Origin: Cytidiella melzeri | Taxonomy: Eukaryota > Basidiomycota > Agaricomycetes > Polyporales > Irpicaceae | Direction of reading: 5' to 3' | NCBI GenBank assembly: GCA_022592445.1 | Contig: JABYQR010000214.1 | Location: forward strand, 1-64,000 | DNA length: 64,000 nt | In this document: positions 11,745-24,366 of the stretch, one piece after another | Layout: each line of letters opens with the position of its first letter | Position numbering within the stretch: the first letter of the stretch is position 1 | Notes under the pieces: generated by a model | Databases searched by the model: none | What the model was told of the DNA's origin: nothing | Seen by the model: the letters and a program-made list of their open reading frames with translations, nothing else | Program-made: the position numbers and the translations under genes

Positions 11745-12429
11745 TGTCACAGATTTTCAATGTTTCTACAAGACTTGCCTTACCAGGCAACGGTATTATT
11801 GGGAATATTTAAGCGCTTGTCAAGCGCTTATCCAGCGCTTATCAGGCGCCTATTCCGGCGCTTATTCTCAGTGCCTATCAATTGATGCGCTGATGCGCCT
11901 TCTGTCTCTGATGCGCTCCTTTCCTTATCTGTGTGTCACATGATAGAACTCTCTGGAACCTTGTGGAACTTGCTGGAACTATGATGTCATAGTTTAGAAC
12001 ATTCCATTAGATGATGTCATAGTTCATAGAACCTTCTGGAAAAGTCTAGCCTTGTCTTAGAACAAGTCTAGCCTTGTCTTAGAACAAGTCTAGCCTTGGA
12101 GCTGGGTCATGGGGTCAGGTCATGGGGACAATTGCTATTGGTTGATTATTGAAGTGGCACCACTAGGGCATAGGGCATGCTTAGTAAGGTAGATTACTTC
12201 GCTTACTCATGTAGGTATTAGGGGTCTTAGGGTAGTACCTGGGGTCCTCCCCTTCATGTATATATAGAGGCACTCCTGAGGGCATATCCCCTCAGTCTTA
12301 TCCACTCTGTTGATAAAGGACTACCTTGTACTCTCCAGTACTTCGCTCACCACACCTCTTACACTCTATCTCACTCTACCCCTTCAAGTTTAACAACTTA
12401 TCTGGTGAGTAGTAACCTTAACTGTTACA
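11745..12429 (+). repeat. Solo LTR of the gypsy family (LTR family 1)
   Basis: The 685 bp sequence starts TGTCACAGATT and ends CTGTTACA. It is flanked on both sides by the 5 bp direct repeat GACAC (11740-11744 and 12430-12434), the hallmark of retroviral-type integration. It matches the LTRs of the complete element at 48247-57359 in opposite orientation. It contains an array of GCGCTTAT-type motifs near its 5' end and a TATA-like TATATATAG near 12257. The missing interior implies LTR-LTR recombination after insertion. Confidence 0.93.
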
Positions 12430-12506
12430 GACACGAATCTGATACATCATACGAACAAGAGGGCCTCAAGCCACGTACGCAACAGGCGAAGTTGGGAAAA
12501 ACAACA

Positions 12507-15500
12507 CTACAAAGGAGTTGGCAAAGCACAAGAGGAGAGATACCACACATTGTTGACAATGTTGGTTTTCTGAGTCTTTCTGTGTGCCAGGGCTTTGCGC
12601 CACTCTTGAACGGATTTTGGTTGCACAGCCCCCTTGAGTGTATTTTCGCAATGTTTGACGAAGAATTGTTCGTCCCCGGCACTCCAATAGTCAAGAGTCA
12701 TCCCCGACTGCGACCACGTAGCTGATGTTGGCCACCACAACTGGAACATGGTGCAATCGGGTCCCTCTTCGGCACGTTCTGAGGTACTTATTAGCTGCGG
12801 TATTTGTCCAACAGGCAGAGCACTTACCCGGCTTGACCCTGTACACTTCACATATTACATCCTCTTGGTGTCGTGACAGAGCATCATCCACATAATCCCG
12901 ACCACCTAGTACTTGATGGCTATTGTGCGTTTGATACCCACTTGGACCGCGGTAGACCTCTGAGTCGTCTCCAAACGAGTCACGAGCCAGTCGCCACAGT
13001 AGACCACCTCGTTGCAAAGCGGTGCGACCCTGGAAGCTGTGGATGACACTATCGCGCTTAGCGACATAAGCCTCATAATCGGCAAGTGTAAACCTGTAAC
13101 CATGCTCCACGAGTCCGAGGCCCAGCGGCACTTGATTGAAAAACATGGGCATTGGGGGCGACACCCAGAGCAGCCGCAGGTTCTCAAGTGGCTGGAACGT
13201 ATGGAATCGCACTCCCCAGGTAAGCAATGTGCGAGTTACGTCAAACATTGATGAGCTGACATTAGATCGCAGGAGGTGGTTCATGGTGACGGGGTCAGGC
13301 AGGCAAATTGAGAACGGCATGTCGTTATCCCGTGCATTTTGAGCAGAAATGAAATACCAAGGAACACATTCTTTGTCAAAGACAGCCTCGACTATTAGGT
13401 CCGTTCGACGATGTAACAGGTATCCTGGTGCACTGCCAGGGACAAGATCAGTAAGGATGGGTGGAGGCATTCTGAACGCGCTCGGAGACTCCGAGAGGTA
13501 GGTAAACAGGTCCTGCATTGGCGTCAAATACTCCTTGAGGACTTTCTCTTGGCTCTTTGCCATGAGATTGTTGACCTTCTCTTCTGTCAGCAGGGCTCCC
13601 ACGTCCCTGTAAACCATTTGCTCTGAGTACTCGATGAGGCCATAGCGCAGCATCAGCGCCGTGTTGAACCCGATGCCAGTACATTGTGGTAACTCGCTTA
13701 TGGAAGAACGAGCTCTAGGCGCAGATGAGGATGCAGTTGTACTGGTAGAGGCACTCGGCTGTGGAGACCGAGGACGCTGCGAGTGGCGAGAAGGGAGTGC
13801 GCGAGAGGAGGTATGGAAGCAACTACGTGCAGGCAAACAAGAGCGGCGTCGAGGGGAACAAGAGCGGCGTCGAGGGGAGCGAGAGCGGCGTTGAGGTGTG
13901 CGAGAGCGGCGTTGAGGTGTGCGAGAGCGGCGCCGAGGGGAACAAGAGTGGTGTTGCGGGGTGCGAGAGCGACATCGAGAAGAACAATATTGACGTTGAG
14001 GAGTGCAGGAGCGACGTCGAGGAGAATGAGAGCCACGTCGAGGAGAATGAGAGCCACGTCGAGGAGAATGAGAGCCACGTCGAGGAGAATGAGAGCCACG
14101 TCGAGGAGAATGAGAGCCACGTCGAGGAGAATGAGAGCCACGTCGAGGAGAATGAGAGCCACGTCGAGGAGAATGAGAGCCACGTCGAGGAGAATGAGAG
14201 CGGTGTCGAGGGGAGCAAGGGCGATATTGAGGTGAGCAGTCACGAGCAGGCAGTTGCAGCCCGCTGGATGACGGAGGGTGAGCAACAGCAGGGTTCAGAG
14301 TTTGGAAACTCTGGACTATTGCCGTGGCGTATTCGTCCTCCCAATCTGCCGTAAATTGCTTGTCCTCTGTCAATGCGGATGGGTCGAGTCCTTCATAGAT
14401 ATTGAATTCGTTGCGCACAGGATCATACCTGCGCTGCGAGCGGGAAGAGTTGGCCCATGCATCTCTCCACTTGTTGCGGCCAACGTAGGTTCTGATGTAG
14501 CAACCGCTGTGGTCTAGTGATCACACGATTACCCGGCAACGGTGGCTGGCATTCAGGAGCTCGAGAGCAGCGTGTAACGTCTCCCTTGCTTCCACCTGAG
14601 CCTGCTCACGATGACTCATCTTGGCACGCCTTTCAGCATTGCGTTCATCCACCCTCGCAAAGAATTGCTCAGGTGTCTCGCCCAGAGCCTGATCTGTGGT
14701 TGGATCTTGCCTGAGGGTAGAGACGAGAGGAGGGCCAAGAGGGCGCGACACAGTGGTGACTGGTGGCAAGGCGGATGGAGGCGCGTCGGGATTGCCTGAT
14801 GTCAGACCACCCCAAGCCAAAGATGACGGGATAGAGTTTGCGAACCCCCCCTGACGGCCGGACCATGCCTCAAGGTCTTCAGTAGAGGGAGGGGCTTCGA
14901 GTCCCTCAACCAAGTCGTCCAAACGTGCAGCAGGCCCTGCGAGAGATGCTTGCACCTCAGCTGCCGAAGGCAGATATTCTCTTGACCAAGGATGCGAAGA
15001 GATTGCTGGTTGGCGCCCGAAATACAGCCAGACAGGCAAGGAGAACCTGGTAATCATGTCCTCGACATGTTCGAAAGACGAGCCCCAGGAAGCAACGGTG
15101 AGGTCGACAATGAGTCCCAACCTCTCAACAGGCGTTGATGTGGCATGGTCGGCGACTCGACAGATGGTAGAGTTGAGGACTGAGTTCGCCTTGTTTATAG
15201 AAATCATTTTCCTCTCGAGCAACGTTTCCACCCAGTGCTTGGGTAAAAGATGGCCTGCAAACGTCACTTTTGCGATGCTGATCACAAAAACTGCGTGCAC
15301 AGTCTTCAGGCACTGTTTGGCTTGCTTTGGGGAAGGCCAGCTGTGGTTGTTGCCGTACGCCTCTGGCCAAGGAAACATATCGTTCTCGACCTGGACGAGG
15401 AGGGGAGTGCGTGCCGACAGGGGAAAACATTGATGCATGTGGACAAGCAATCTGCGCAAGAACATCTCAAGGCAACGCCACTCTTCCACATTCTTGAGTC

Positions 15501-15860
15501 TGTACTGGTTGTTGGGGCCTTCCACAAGCTCAATCTTATTTAACGGATCCAGCAGACCAGCGAATTTCATCTGCTTCGGGCTCAGCGCGGTCCAGTAGTG
15601 CTGTTGGCTGACATGTCTCAGGAAGAGCCATGTTCAAGGGTTTGGCAGGCGACCGCGACCTAAGAATGGTTTTAGATTACCATGCGCGGAGTTCGGTAGA
15701 GTGGTCGTGTTGGGAGACACGTAAAGACCAGGGTAGTTGGGGATATCTACTTCTGAAGCCCACATGAGCGCGGGTTTCTCCAGGGTCTGAGGAAGTCTGG
15801 GCATAACAGCGCTGCGAAAGTATTAGTTTGCATGCAGGAAATTTCTGCTGGGTGGACTTA
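12507..15860 (-). CDS. Agaricomycete multi-copy family protein with RS-like repeats
   Basis: Three blocks read in order on this strand: an N-terminal part (about 15860-14521; WLYFGRQPAISSHPW), a middle part (about 14500-12850) and a last exon (about 12795-12507; MFQLWWPTSATWSQSGM). Short introns near 14540 and 12800 would join them, giving roughly 950-1000 aa. Residues around the middle hold an Arg/Ser/Pro region with eight HSPRRGS units and variants. The C-terminal half has PMPMFFNQVPLGLGLVEHGYRFT. I recognise this as a recurrent uncharacterised family of Agaricomycete genomes, not as a known enzyme. A stop near 15625 may be a lesion or part of an unseen intron. The start is uncertain. Confidence 0.55.
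14022..14210. repeat. 21 bp coding minisatellite (eight identical units plus one variant)
   Basis: The unit GAGAATGAGAGCCACGTCGAG repeats eight times without a change from 14022 to 14189, and a ninth variant unit follows. The period is a multiple of three, so each unit adds HSPRRGS to the protein on the minus strand. Perfect identity points to recent slippage or unequal exchange. The flanks (13840-14020 and 14211-14240) are diverged units of the same kind. Confidence 0.95.
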
Positions 15861-17874
15861 CAACTCATGCCTGCACAGCCCTCGACGAGCAAATATATTT
15901 GGGGCACAGTAAGCAAAGACAACTTGAGAGCAATGAGTGAGAAGCTATGATTGAGTGGGTTGGTGTACTTACCAGCACGTCAGCGGACTGTCTTCAAATG
16001 ATGGCGAGGCCTTCACAAAGAGGCAAAGTGGGTCTGCAAAAGGCTCGTGGGTTTGAGTCGGCTGAGCAATTGAGGTGGCAAGCGCAGCGCAGCGTGAACA
16101 CACTGACAGAATGCTCTGGCAGATGAACGCCGGAACGTCAACAGCGTAGATAAGAGGAGACAACTTGAGCAAGCAGATGATCCGCTGGCGAGCAAAGTCC
16201 CCATAAATCAAAGAGCTAGCACAGCAGATGATCCGCTGGCGAAAGACTCTTGTGAGGGTGGTACAGAAGATTGAGAAAACCTGTGAAGCATTAGTGGTGA
16301 GCCGGAATGGGAGCTGTAGTACTTACCAGAACGTCGGCCAACTAACACGTCCAAGTGTCAATGTCCAGCGTTTGCAAAGAGGTGTCAATGGAGTGTCGAC
16401 GCGCGGAAAGCTCCAGTTCAAAAAGTAGTCGACCTCTGACGTGATTCGTCGGACAGCGAGTAACTTGAGTCGAGAGGTCAGCACAGCAGATTACCGCTGG
16501 CGAAACACTCTCGTAAGGATAGCAAAGTAGCGCAGCGGAGAAGCAAGGGTGAGTGGAGGTAATAAGTTGACGGCCCACCACAACGAGAGAATCAAAAACG
16601 TCCAAGTCGGAAAATTAAACGCCCGTCCGTATTATTAACAAATGTTAAGACTTTGTTATCTTATTTTTCTTATCACTGTAACGTTTAGATTAATATTCTT
16701 GTTAATCACTTACAATCACAACAACTATTATTATTACCGCCACAACTACGACTAATACAGCCACCACCTCTTCCTCATGCCCACACCTCTTCGACTTCCA
16801 CTTGCCCTCCTCATATCTTCGACTCTCCAATAGCGGATCATCTGCTATTTAGAGCTTTCAAATGCCGCCCTACAACGTCCTCAGAATGGTGTTCGACTAC
16901 TACTCAGAGCTCTTCGACTGGATTCAAACCCTCTGAACCAACTCTCTCGACAGCGGATCATCTGCTGTTCAGAGCCCGTCGCCCTCTCATGTCTTCAGTA
17001 TGGTGTCCGAGCACTTGATTGGCGTTGGCCGTCATTGTACCATCGATTGTCTCCACGGTGGATTGTGTGCTATTAGTCGTGTCAATAACTCGTCGTCTCT
17101 CGACCTTCTCAGCATGGCAACATTGACAGTCAGTGACAAATCACACGAATCCTCCTCTGAATCCTTAAACTCCATCGCCCACTCGACCCGCCCAAAGCTT
17201 TGCATTCTGCATTGACGTCTGGATCTCGCATTGCCACGACTACGCCCACAGCCACCACCTCTCCCTCATGACAACACCTGTTTGACTTCCACTGGCCCTC
17301 CTCATATCTTCGACTCTCCAATAGCGGATTATCTGCTATTTAGAGCTTCCAAATGCCGCCCTCCGACGTCCTCAGAATGGTGTTTGACTACAAGCTCTTC
17401 GACTGATTCTGAATCCTTCCTTGTTGATATACCTGGACCCTCTGAATCAACTCTCTTGACAGCGGATCATCTGCTGTTCAGAGTTGTTGCCCTCTAACGT
17501 CTTCAGTATGGTGTCCGACGGTCCAACCGCGAGTTCCGCAGAATAGTTCCATATCACCTCATCAACACGAGGCTTCTCCTCCCTGCGTTTAGAGCATTTA
17601 GACCCAAGTCCATTCCTAAACACCGATCCACATGCTTTGTTGAGCGGTGCTAACTGTTTGGTAGTGCGCCTCGTGCTTGTCGGTGGTGGGTTTCTATTTG
17701 ATTATCGCACTTCGTTGAGTCTACAGTCTCTTCTTTCTCTCTTTCGGCTGCGTAGTGAAAGCTGAACTTGGGAGCCACATCCTATCTTTGATACATGAGG
17801 CAACCTCCCTTGGGTATATATACTGGTAAGCTAGTTTAAGTCAACACACGCCTCCCACCAATTCTTGACTTGAC
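15861..17874. repeat. Motif-rich region with inverted AGCAGATGATCCGCT repeats
   Basis: No gene is recognised. The 15 bp motif AGCAGATGATCCGCT occurs at about 16172 and 16223, with a shortened form at about 16487. Its reverse complement (AGCGGATCATCTGCT) occurs at about 16831, 16952, 17323 (one change) and 17461. The same motif recurs at 23989-24345, beyond the transposase gene. Such clusters near both ends are typical of transposase-binding subterminal repeats in CACTA-type elements, so this may mark the left side of a Plavaka element inside the 14 kb insertion. A TATA-like GTATATATACTGG at about 17813 precedes the next gene. Confidence 0.55.
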
Positions 17875-19709
17875 ATGCCTTCTAGTGTTTTGGGAAGCGA
17901 CGTCTTGGACGATAGTGGCAGCGACGACGACCTTAGTGGTCAACTTCAAACCTTGGACCTCGAGGACGATCTTCCTCCTCCGATTGTGCTACCTTCAGAG
18001 AGGGGAACCATAGCTGACTATCAGAAGGTGATTCATCCTGTGCACAAACTCGCTCTGTGTTGGTCTGACCTGAACTTTTCTATCGCAGGTCTGCGCCGCA
18101 TTGCAGGTCAAGAATGCCGACCTGAGAAAGGTTGTTGCCGAGCTACGAGCTGAGACCGCGGACGTCAATGCAAGTTTGAAGCGGAGCGGTCCAGGCAAGT
18201 CCCCCAAGTCCATTGAGAGCTTGATCCCAGTAGAACACAAGCAGCATGCCGCGATGCTCAAGAAAGTAGCAAAGAAGGCAGCATTGTACTTGCACCCTTG
18301 GCCAGAGATGCGGTGGTTTGAGAAGCACAAGCGACCGGGAGTAGACCCTACGGATGTCAAGAAGCAATACGCGTCTCAGGAATCACAAGAAAAAGTGTTC
18401 ATAGAGGAGCTCATTGACTTCGTGAAAGCACATGACGAGAATCTGCAAAAGCTCATAGGGAAGACCGACATCTGGCTGGCAACTTGTGTATGCCCATGTT
18501 CGCACTGTGCAATCGCATGTATTGACCCTTCCGCTTTTCGTGTAGTTCATCAAGTGGTCATTGGACCAGAAGTGCAAGATTGTGAATGTTACCGGCAAAG
18601 TCCTCCCATACGCAATACCACGGCTTGCCAACGAGCCACGCGCCCATACTTCCTCCCCAGCAGCACACCGTGCTCATCCTTACCTTAAGCAGCTTCGAGG
18701 ACATTCGTTCGACCACCTTCCTCCAGTACTCTACCCATCCTCCATGGATCCTGAAAACAGGAATGACCGATATGTGTTTTGGATCCCAGAAATTGGCTAC
18801 GTGAGTTCTCCTGCTGTTTCTTCGTTGAACACTTATCTCATTTATCATATATATATCAGTACTTTCGAGCGCCACTTTACGGAGAATCCTCTGTACTCAA
18901 TGGCAACACCAAGGTCCACTCTAGGTCAAACGGGGTGGTCTGGGACGCAAAGAGAGAAGGTATCACGCCCGGCAACTTAGCGTTAATGTTCACTGTGGTA
19001 CAGCTTGTCTTTACATGTTGTCACTGACAGTCTCTGACATATCCACCACACAGGTTCGTTTCCATGTTTCCGGTAAGCCGGAGTTCGTCGGAAGGGAAAA
19101 CTTCTCCTCCACAATTCGTCCCAATGCAGATCCTGGAGAGGACAAGGTCGATTGGCAAGGCGAATACTGTTGGCTTTGCCGCACGTTTCACGAACAGTGG
19201 GAGACACCTCGCTTGCGTCAGTTGGTAAAAACTATAGGTGCCGTTGCCTTCAATGGCCAGGAAGCATCTGCGGTGCAGCGTTCGGACAAGGATCCCGCTA
19301 TTGCCGCTGCAGCTCGCCGCAATGCACAAGCTCTCGCAGCATTTGCGACAAGTGTTCCAGCTGACATATGTAAGCACCCTATCACCTTGTTCTGTACGCC
19401 TTTAGTGACCACGCTGTCTTGACAGCACCACCACAGACACCCCCTTTATTGTATGCTGCTCCCGTGGCTGTTACCGAAGATGTAGTGGTACCTCTCAGCA
19501 CCGTAGCAGAGGCTCAGCAAGCCTCCACCTCCGTTTTACCTGTTGGGCCTGGAGACAGCTTGGTCTCTCAGGTATCAGATCCTGCACGAAAGAAAGCAGC
19601 ATCACATTCACGCCAGGGAAAGGGGAAGGGGAGGGAAGGAGCTGAGTCTGAAGCTGCCGCTGCTAATACCTGCCCTGGGAATGCTCGACGCTCCTCTCGC
19701 TATCCTTAG
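17875..19709 (+). CDS. Uncharacterised protein beside the Plavaka-type transposase
   Basis: Several exons read forward from MPSSVLGSDVLDDSGSDDD to a Lys/Arg-rich tail ending SSRYP. The N-terminus is acidic. A probable coiled coil follows at about 18095-18180 (VKNADLRKVVAELRAETADVNASL), then a basic segment containing EMRWFEKHKRPG. Later blocks are YVFWIPEIGY, VWDAKREGITPG and DWQGEYCWLCRTFHEQW. Introns are likely near 18028-18088, 18470-18545, 18800-18858, 18980-19050 and 19370-19425. I do not recognise the function. Similar proteins with an ITPG motif occur in many copies in Agaricomycetes. It is divergent from the RS-repeat gene and convergent with the transposase. Confidence 0.5.
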
Positions 19710-19901
19710 TGTGTATCTAGTCGCTTTGGCATGATATTCGTTACATGTAAAATACAAAATGCTTTTTATGTACTCCTGCAGTTTAAGGTGCTTGTATCTG
19801 TGCAGCCATGTTTCTATCTGGAAAGAGCTCAATGCAACGCAAAAACATGTCACTGTCTAATGCATCAACCACAAAGTGCCCGCCCGGGCTTCGTGGATTT
19901 G

Positions 19902-22900
19902 CTACCATGGGTGCACCTCGCTGACAGCCCGCAGAGGTATGACTTGTGACCGCCGACGAGGCTGCTCTCGTATCCGGCATAATCCTAGGTCACAATCAGC
20001 TGGCTGCCTGATTCCGGATGGAGTCTCGCACATCTGCACTAGTGCCAAGGCGTAGACCGTTTCTTCATACTTGTAAGTGAAAGGGAGTATCAGCTTGCAG
20101 AATGCTGACATCTCATCAGGTCTGACATTGACAATGACGGTGTCATGGCGCGGGGCACCATGAAAACTCGGTGAGCAACGTAAGAGATCAGTCTGTTTTC
20201 TCCAAGTGACCCTCGACTCATAGTCAACACGGATATAGCGGTGCTCAATGATCTGTATGTAGGATTTAGTAAGCCACGGTATGTCTGTATCTGAACCACA
20301 CATTGACATTCACCTGGTCATCGGCGTGTACCTTGATTGCCTGTCGTGACCTGAGGGCTGTGTCTGATCCATCTTGAAGGCTCCCACCACTTTGTGCACT
20401 GCGGCGATTCAGGTCGACAATGCAACGCTGGATCTTCTTCCGGAAGTCATGAAATGCCTCATCCTCTACAAAGTCTAGCGCAAGAGTTGAGATCTTTGTT
20501 GGTGGGCAGCGGGCACCAAGATACACATGTCCAAACTGTGATGGGCTGTCCTTTTTCAACTCTGCCGTGACCTCCTCCTGTGAGGACATGTACTCGTCCC
20601 AAGCGTCCACTGCACCACGCACGTCGCAGATGACCATAGAAAGGTCGTCAAGGTGTGCAAGCTGAATTCAAGACTTTAGCCTTATTATCAATAATGCAGG
20701 TCAGTGTACGTACCTGTCCTTCTACGTTCTTGAAGTTTGTCTGCATGAGGTATGCCTTACGGAGAGGGGCGTTGAGTCTTTCAGAGGTCTTGGTATCCAT
20801 ATTGATCATGGTGCCTTTCAGGCGTATGTCTCGTGTGGCGTGAAGATGCGTGTGAACCTTGATGATGCTATCCCAATCCTTCCCGTCATCGTTATCCCCA
20901 CATGCCTCTCTGTATGTCTGAGCAGGTTTAAGTATTTAGCAGCTAATAGCTTAACTCTTCCTAAACAATGCTTACCACTAGTCGCTGCCCAAATTGCTGT
21001 ATGGTCTTGTCATAGTCCTCCAGTGTATCATCTGTATGGACATGATATGAAACATACATATCACATTCAAGGTATTTGCGGATTGCTTTGAGTAGCTCAA
21101 ATCCGCTAGAATGCTCGGGAATGATACTGAAGCAACATTGAATGAGAATCTACTTGCAATAAAATGAAGAACACTGTTACTTGTTGATTTCAAGTAGTCT
21201 GAAACATTACCATACCTTTGAAAGTGCTGCCCACTTACTTCCGTCATTGGTTTCAAGATGGTTGAGGGAGGAGAAGCATGTAAGTCCGGACCATGAAGGT
21301 CCTGCATTGAGGCTACATATCCCATTCAGAACCAGCAGACCCATGAGCTGAGGAGATATACAACCCACCTTTGGTCAACAAAAGTCTGTGCCTTTCGGCC
21401 TAAATCAGCAATGATAGTCTTGAGGGGCCGCAAAAGATGCAGGAATAGGCCAAGTAGATATGCATGAAGACAATTGAAAGATAAAGACTTGAATATGTTG
21501 GTACGTAGCACTGGCCAGAAAGCGTTCTGCAGGTATGTTTGTCAATGAATTGAAATGATGCATACACTTTGATATGCTTACCTTCACAGCCCGCAAACCA
21601 AGCAGCTTCAAACTATCTTCCTTTGCTCCCTTCCCTTCCTTTCTCTCCACTAGCTCTTGTACATGCTCCTCACTACGTTCTAGGTGTCTGGAAGACAGAT
21701 ACGAAAGCTCTCCTTTGGGTACTAGGCAGATTGGGCAGGGTCGATTACCATGCAGACCTCGGATAAGTGCAAAATAGCATCTGGAGCACAGCAGCAAAGG
21801 TTGGTATACAGCCTGGATGATAAGAGAATGAATAGTTACTGTTCCTCGTAGTCTGCAGAAACTATGTGGATGAATGGGTACAAGGTGTGGAGACAAGAGT
21901 CCCCACATCTAACTCAATAACCTGTTCTTGAATGTTGAGCAACCTGCTCAAGTAGGACCCTGAAAGCATTGTGGTGGATTGCATTCTTCCAGTCAATGTA
22001 GGGCTTTTTTGACTTCTCTTGAGCGTCATCTTCAATCTGTGACATATATTCAAGGTGCTGTAGAGTTCAGCAAGCAAAAGAAATGTACCACTGGAACGAG
22101 GCACCAACAATCCGTCCACCTCCTACACCTATGCCATTCCGAACTTTTTCATCCAAATTGGCTATGCGTGCAACAATGGGATGACCCTTCTGAGTCCCAA
22201 AGGTTGACAGCTTTGTTTTGTCAGCCCATAGAACAATACCAAGAGGTTTTCCTTCAGTGTCAGTTGATAAGATATCTGACTTCACATTTATGTCACATCA
22301 ATGCTTCAATCAGTTACTAAAGTTGTCTGTCAATTTACCTGAACATCCCAGAACATGTCTCCTGTCCACGGCTGCTCATAGAATCGGACCCATCTTGTTC
22401 CATCGTATTTGTACTGACGCTGTGCATCCCAGTGGAAAGACGAAGCGAGTTTTGGATTTTGAACCTGGCTAACAATCCAATCCCATATAGATCGGTGATG
22501 CAAATCAAACTCATAGTTGACCTTTTTGTATTCCGCTGATACTGTTGACTTTGTGAACTGCAGTATAAGGCAGATGAGAATCAGGCACATCTTGTAGACC
22601 ATCAGCACTGGGCTTACCATAGGGTAGAACAATAATGCCTTTTCCCATGCTTGGCGCACATCTGCATAAGTGCTGAATGTTAGTCCAGATTGACCAGAGT
22701 TAACCTTCTGCATGAGTTTGAGCAGTCGATTAATCATATCTTGACTCATTCGTGCTTCGTGAACAAGTTCTGCAAACTCAAAATCTTCTCGGGAGTTGAA
22801 TGGATGCCATGGCTTGTCATTGAGCACAGAAGGATCTGGTTGCAGGCGTTCCTCGCAGAAGTCCTCGAAGGCAAAAACGACAGTTGGTCGCTGAGCACCG

Positions 22901-23693
22901 GCGTGGTACTCAACTTTGATGTCGTCGATAGAGGGGTGTTGTGGCTGATCATTGGGTGAGATGGGAGGAGGAAGCATGTCGATGGAGGGTTGACGGTGTG
23001 TGTTGATAGAGTCTAAGGGGTGTTGTGTCTCAGCCAAGGGAACCTGCACTTCAGCAGAGGCTTGTGAATTGGGGGAAGGGGACTGCACGTCGCCATTGAC
23101 AGATGAAGAGGGAAATTGGGAGGGATTGTTCAACGGCCAGTCACAGTGACCAAGCTGTGCAGCGGATTCTGGTAATTCACAAGTTATTAGAGATGAGAGG
23201 ATTACGAAACAAAGACAAAAGTCCGTACCGCCCGCTTTGAATGGCAACAAATCACCGTGATCAAGAGGATTCACAGCATCACTGTTCAAAGGGACATCTG
23301 CGGGATCTTATAGTGCAAGGGTGAGTCATAATACGACACCCTTGAAGAGTTGAACGAGTTACCGTATGACATCTGTGGCTGCTCGTTATGAGGCACGGAT
23401 CCCGATGCAAGCTGCGCGCACACTGTAAACATAGCTCAGATCTGAGCCTGCGTTCGAGGTGTGGTGCATGAAAAATACGCGCACTCACCACGTTTCTTAT
23501 GGCGTCTCAGTCCGTCTTGGATTTCTGCCTCTACCTTTGATTGCTGAAACCTGGCAGCCAATTCTGCCTTCTTCTGACATGCAGTCACATGTCGTGTGTA
23601 CCCCTTGCTATCCCACTCCTTCTGGCAGTACTCACACGTCCTGCGGATTGACGAATGATATCTCGAGGATTTGAGCTCGGAGGCTGTCGACAT
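19902..23693 (-). CDS. Plavaka-type (CACTA-related) transposase
   Basis: Many exons on this strand follow the Plavaka transposase layout. A C2H2-like zinc finger starts the protein (CEYC...H...C, about 23630-23570). The conserved core comes next: YKKVNYEFDLHHRSIWDW, WTGDMFWDVQ, VLWADKTKLSTFGTQKGHP and NGIGVGGGRIVGA. A Cys-pair segment (GNRPCPICLVP) follows, then an all-helical part. The C-terminus has GAPRHDTVIVNV and TYKYEETVYALALVQ. The enzyme would cut and paste the element at its inverted repeats. Exon edges were not fully traced between 22060 and 20640, so I cannot say whether it is intact. The flanking repeats at 16172-17475 and 23989-24360 fit it. Confidence 0.8.
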
Positions 23694-23811
23694 GGTCCAG
23701 GAGGTGTTGCGCGTCGGAGGCCTTTTTAGCTATGCAAATGCTCCTTGGGCAGATCAGAGACAGTCAATTGTAAGACAGATGCACTCACGAGCGCGTTGGC
23801 CTGTTATGAAG

Positions 23812-24366
23812 CAATGTACGCGGAGAACCAAGGATGTTCAAGTGGCGGCGAGACAGCACAGTGTAGGGATGCAATGGAGGGGAACCAGAGGCTCGGCGGC
23901 GGCGAGAATGTGCGCACCGAAGCGAAGCGGTTGGTGGGCCGTTGAACGTACGTACGATGCGATAACGGGGAGGCTCACAATGTTGGGAAGCAGATGATCC
24001 GCTAACACAAGAATGTGAGGATGGCGGCGAAACAGCACAGTGTGAGATGCAATGGAGGGGTTCCAGAGGCTCGGCGGCGGCGAGAATGTGCGCACTGAAG
24101 CGAAGCGGTTGGTGGGCCGTCAAACGTACGCACGATGCGGTAACAAGGAGCCTCACAATCTCAGGAAGCAGATGATCCGCTAACAAGAGAATGTGTGGAT
24201 GGCGGCGAGATAGCACAGTGTGAGATGCAATGGAGGGGATCCAGAGGTTCGGCGGCGGCGAGAATGTGCGCACTAGAGCAAAGCGGTTGGTGGGCCATCG
24301 AACGTACGCACGATGCGGTAACGAGGAGCCTCGCAATCTCAGGAAGCAGATGATCCACTAACAAGA
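23812..24366. repeat. Tandem repeat of about 178 bp, three units
   Basis: Three head-to-tail units each contain GATGGCGGCGA, a GGCTCGGCGGCGGCGAGAATG-like block, GGTTGGTGGGCC and the AGCAGATGATCCGCTAAC motif, which falls at about 23989, 24167 and 24345. Units differ by a few substitutions. The array lies upstream of the transposase start and is probably the right subterminal repeat of that element. Apparent reading frames through it are repeat artefacts. Confidence 0.85.

Noticed and set aside
13698..14354. Long frames of about 150-197 codons on both strands over the RS-repeat region
   Set aside because: They arise because the 21 bp unit lacks stops in several frames. Only the minus-strand frame that continues into conserved family blocks on both sides is supported.
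23785..24364. Frames of up to 183 codons on the minus strand upstream of the transposase
   Set aside because: They run through the 178 bp tandem repeats and read the same words in each unit, with no family similarity and no gene-like structure.
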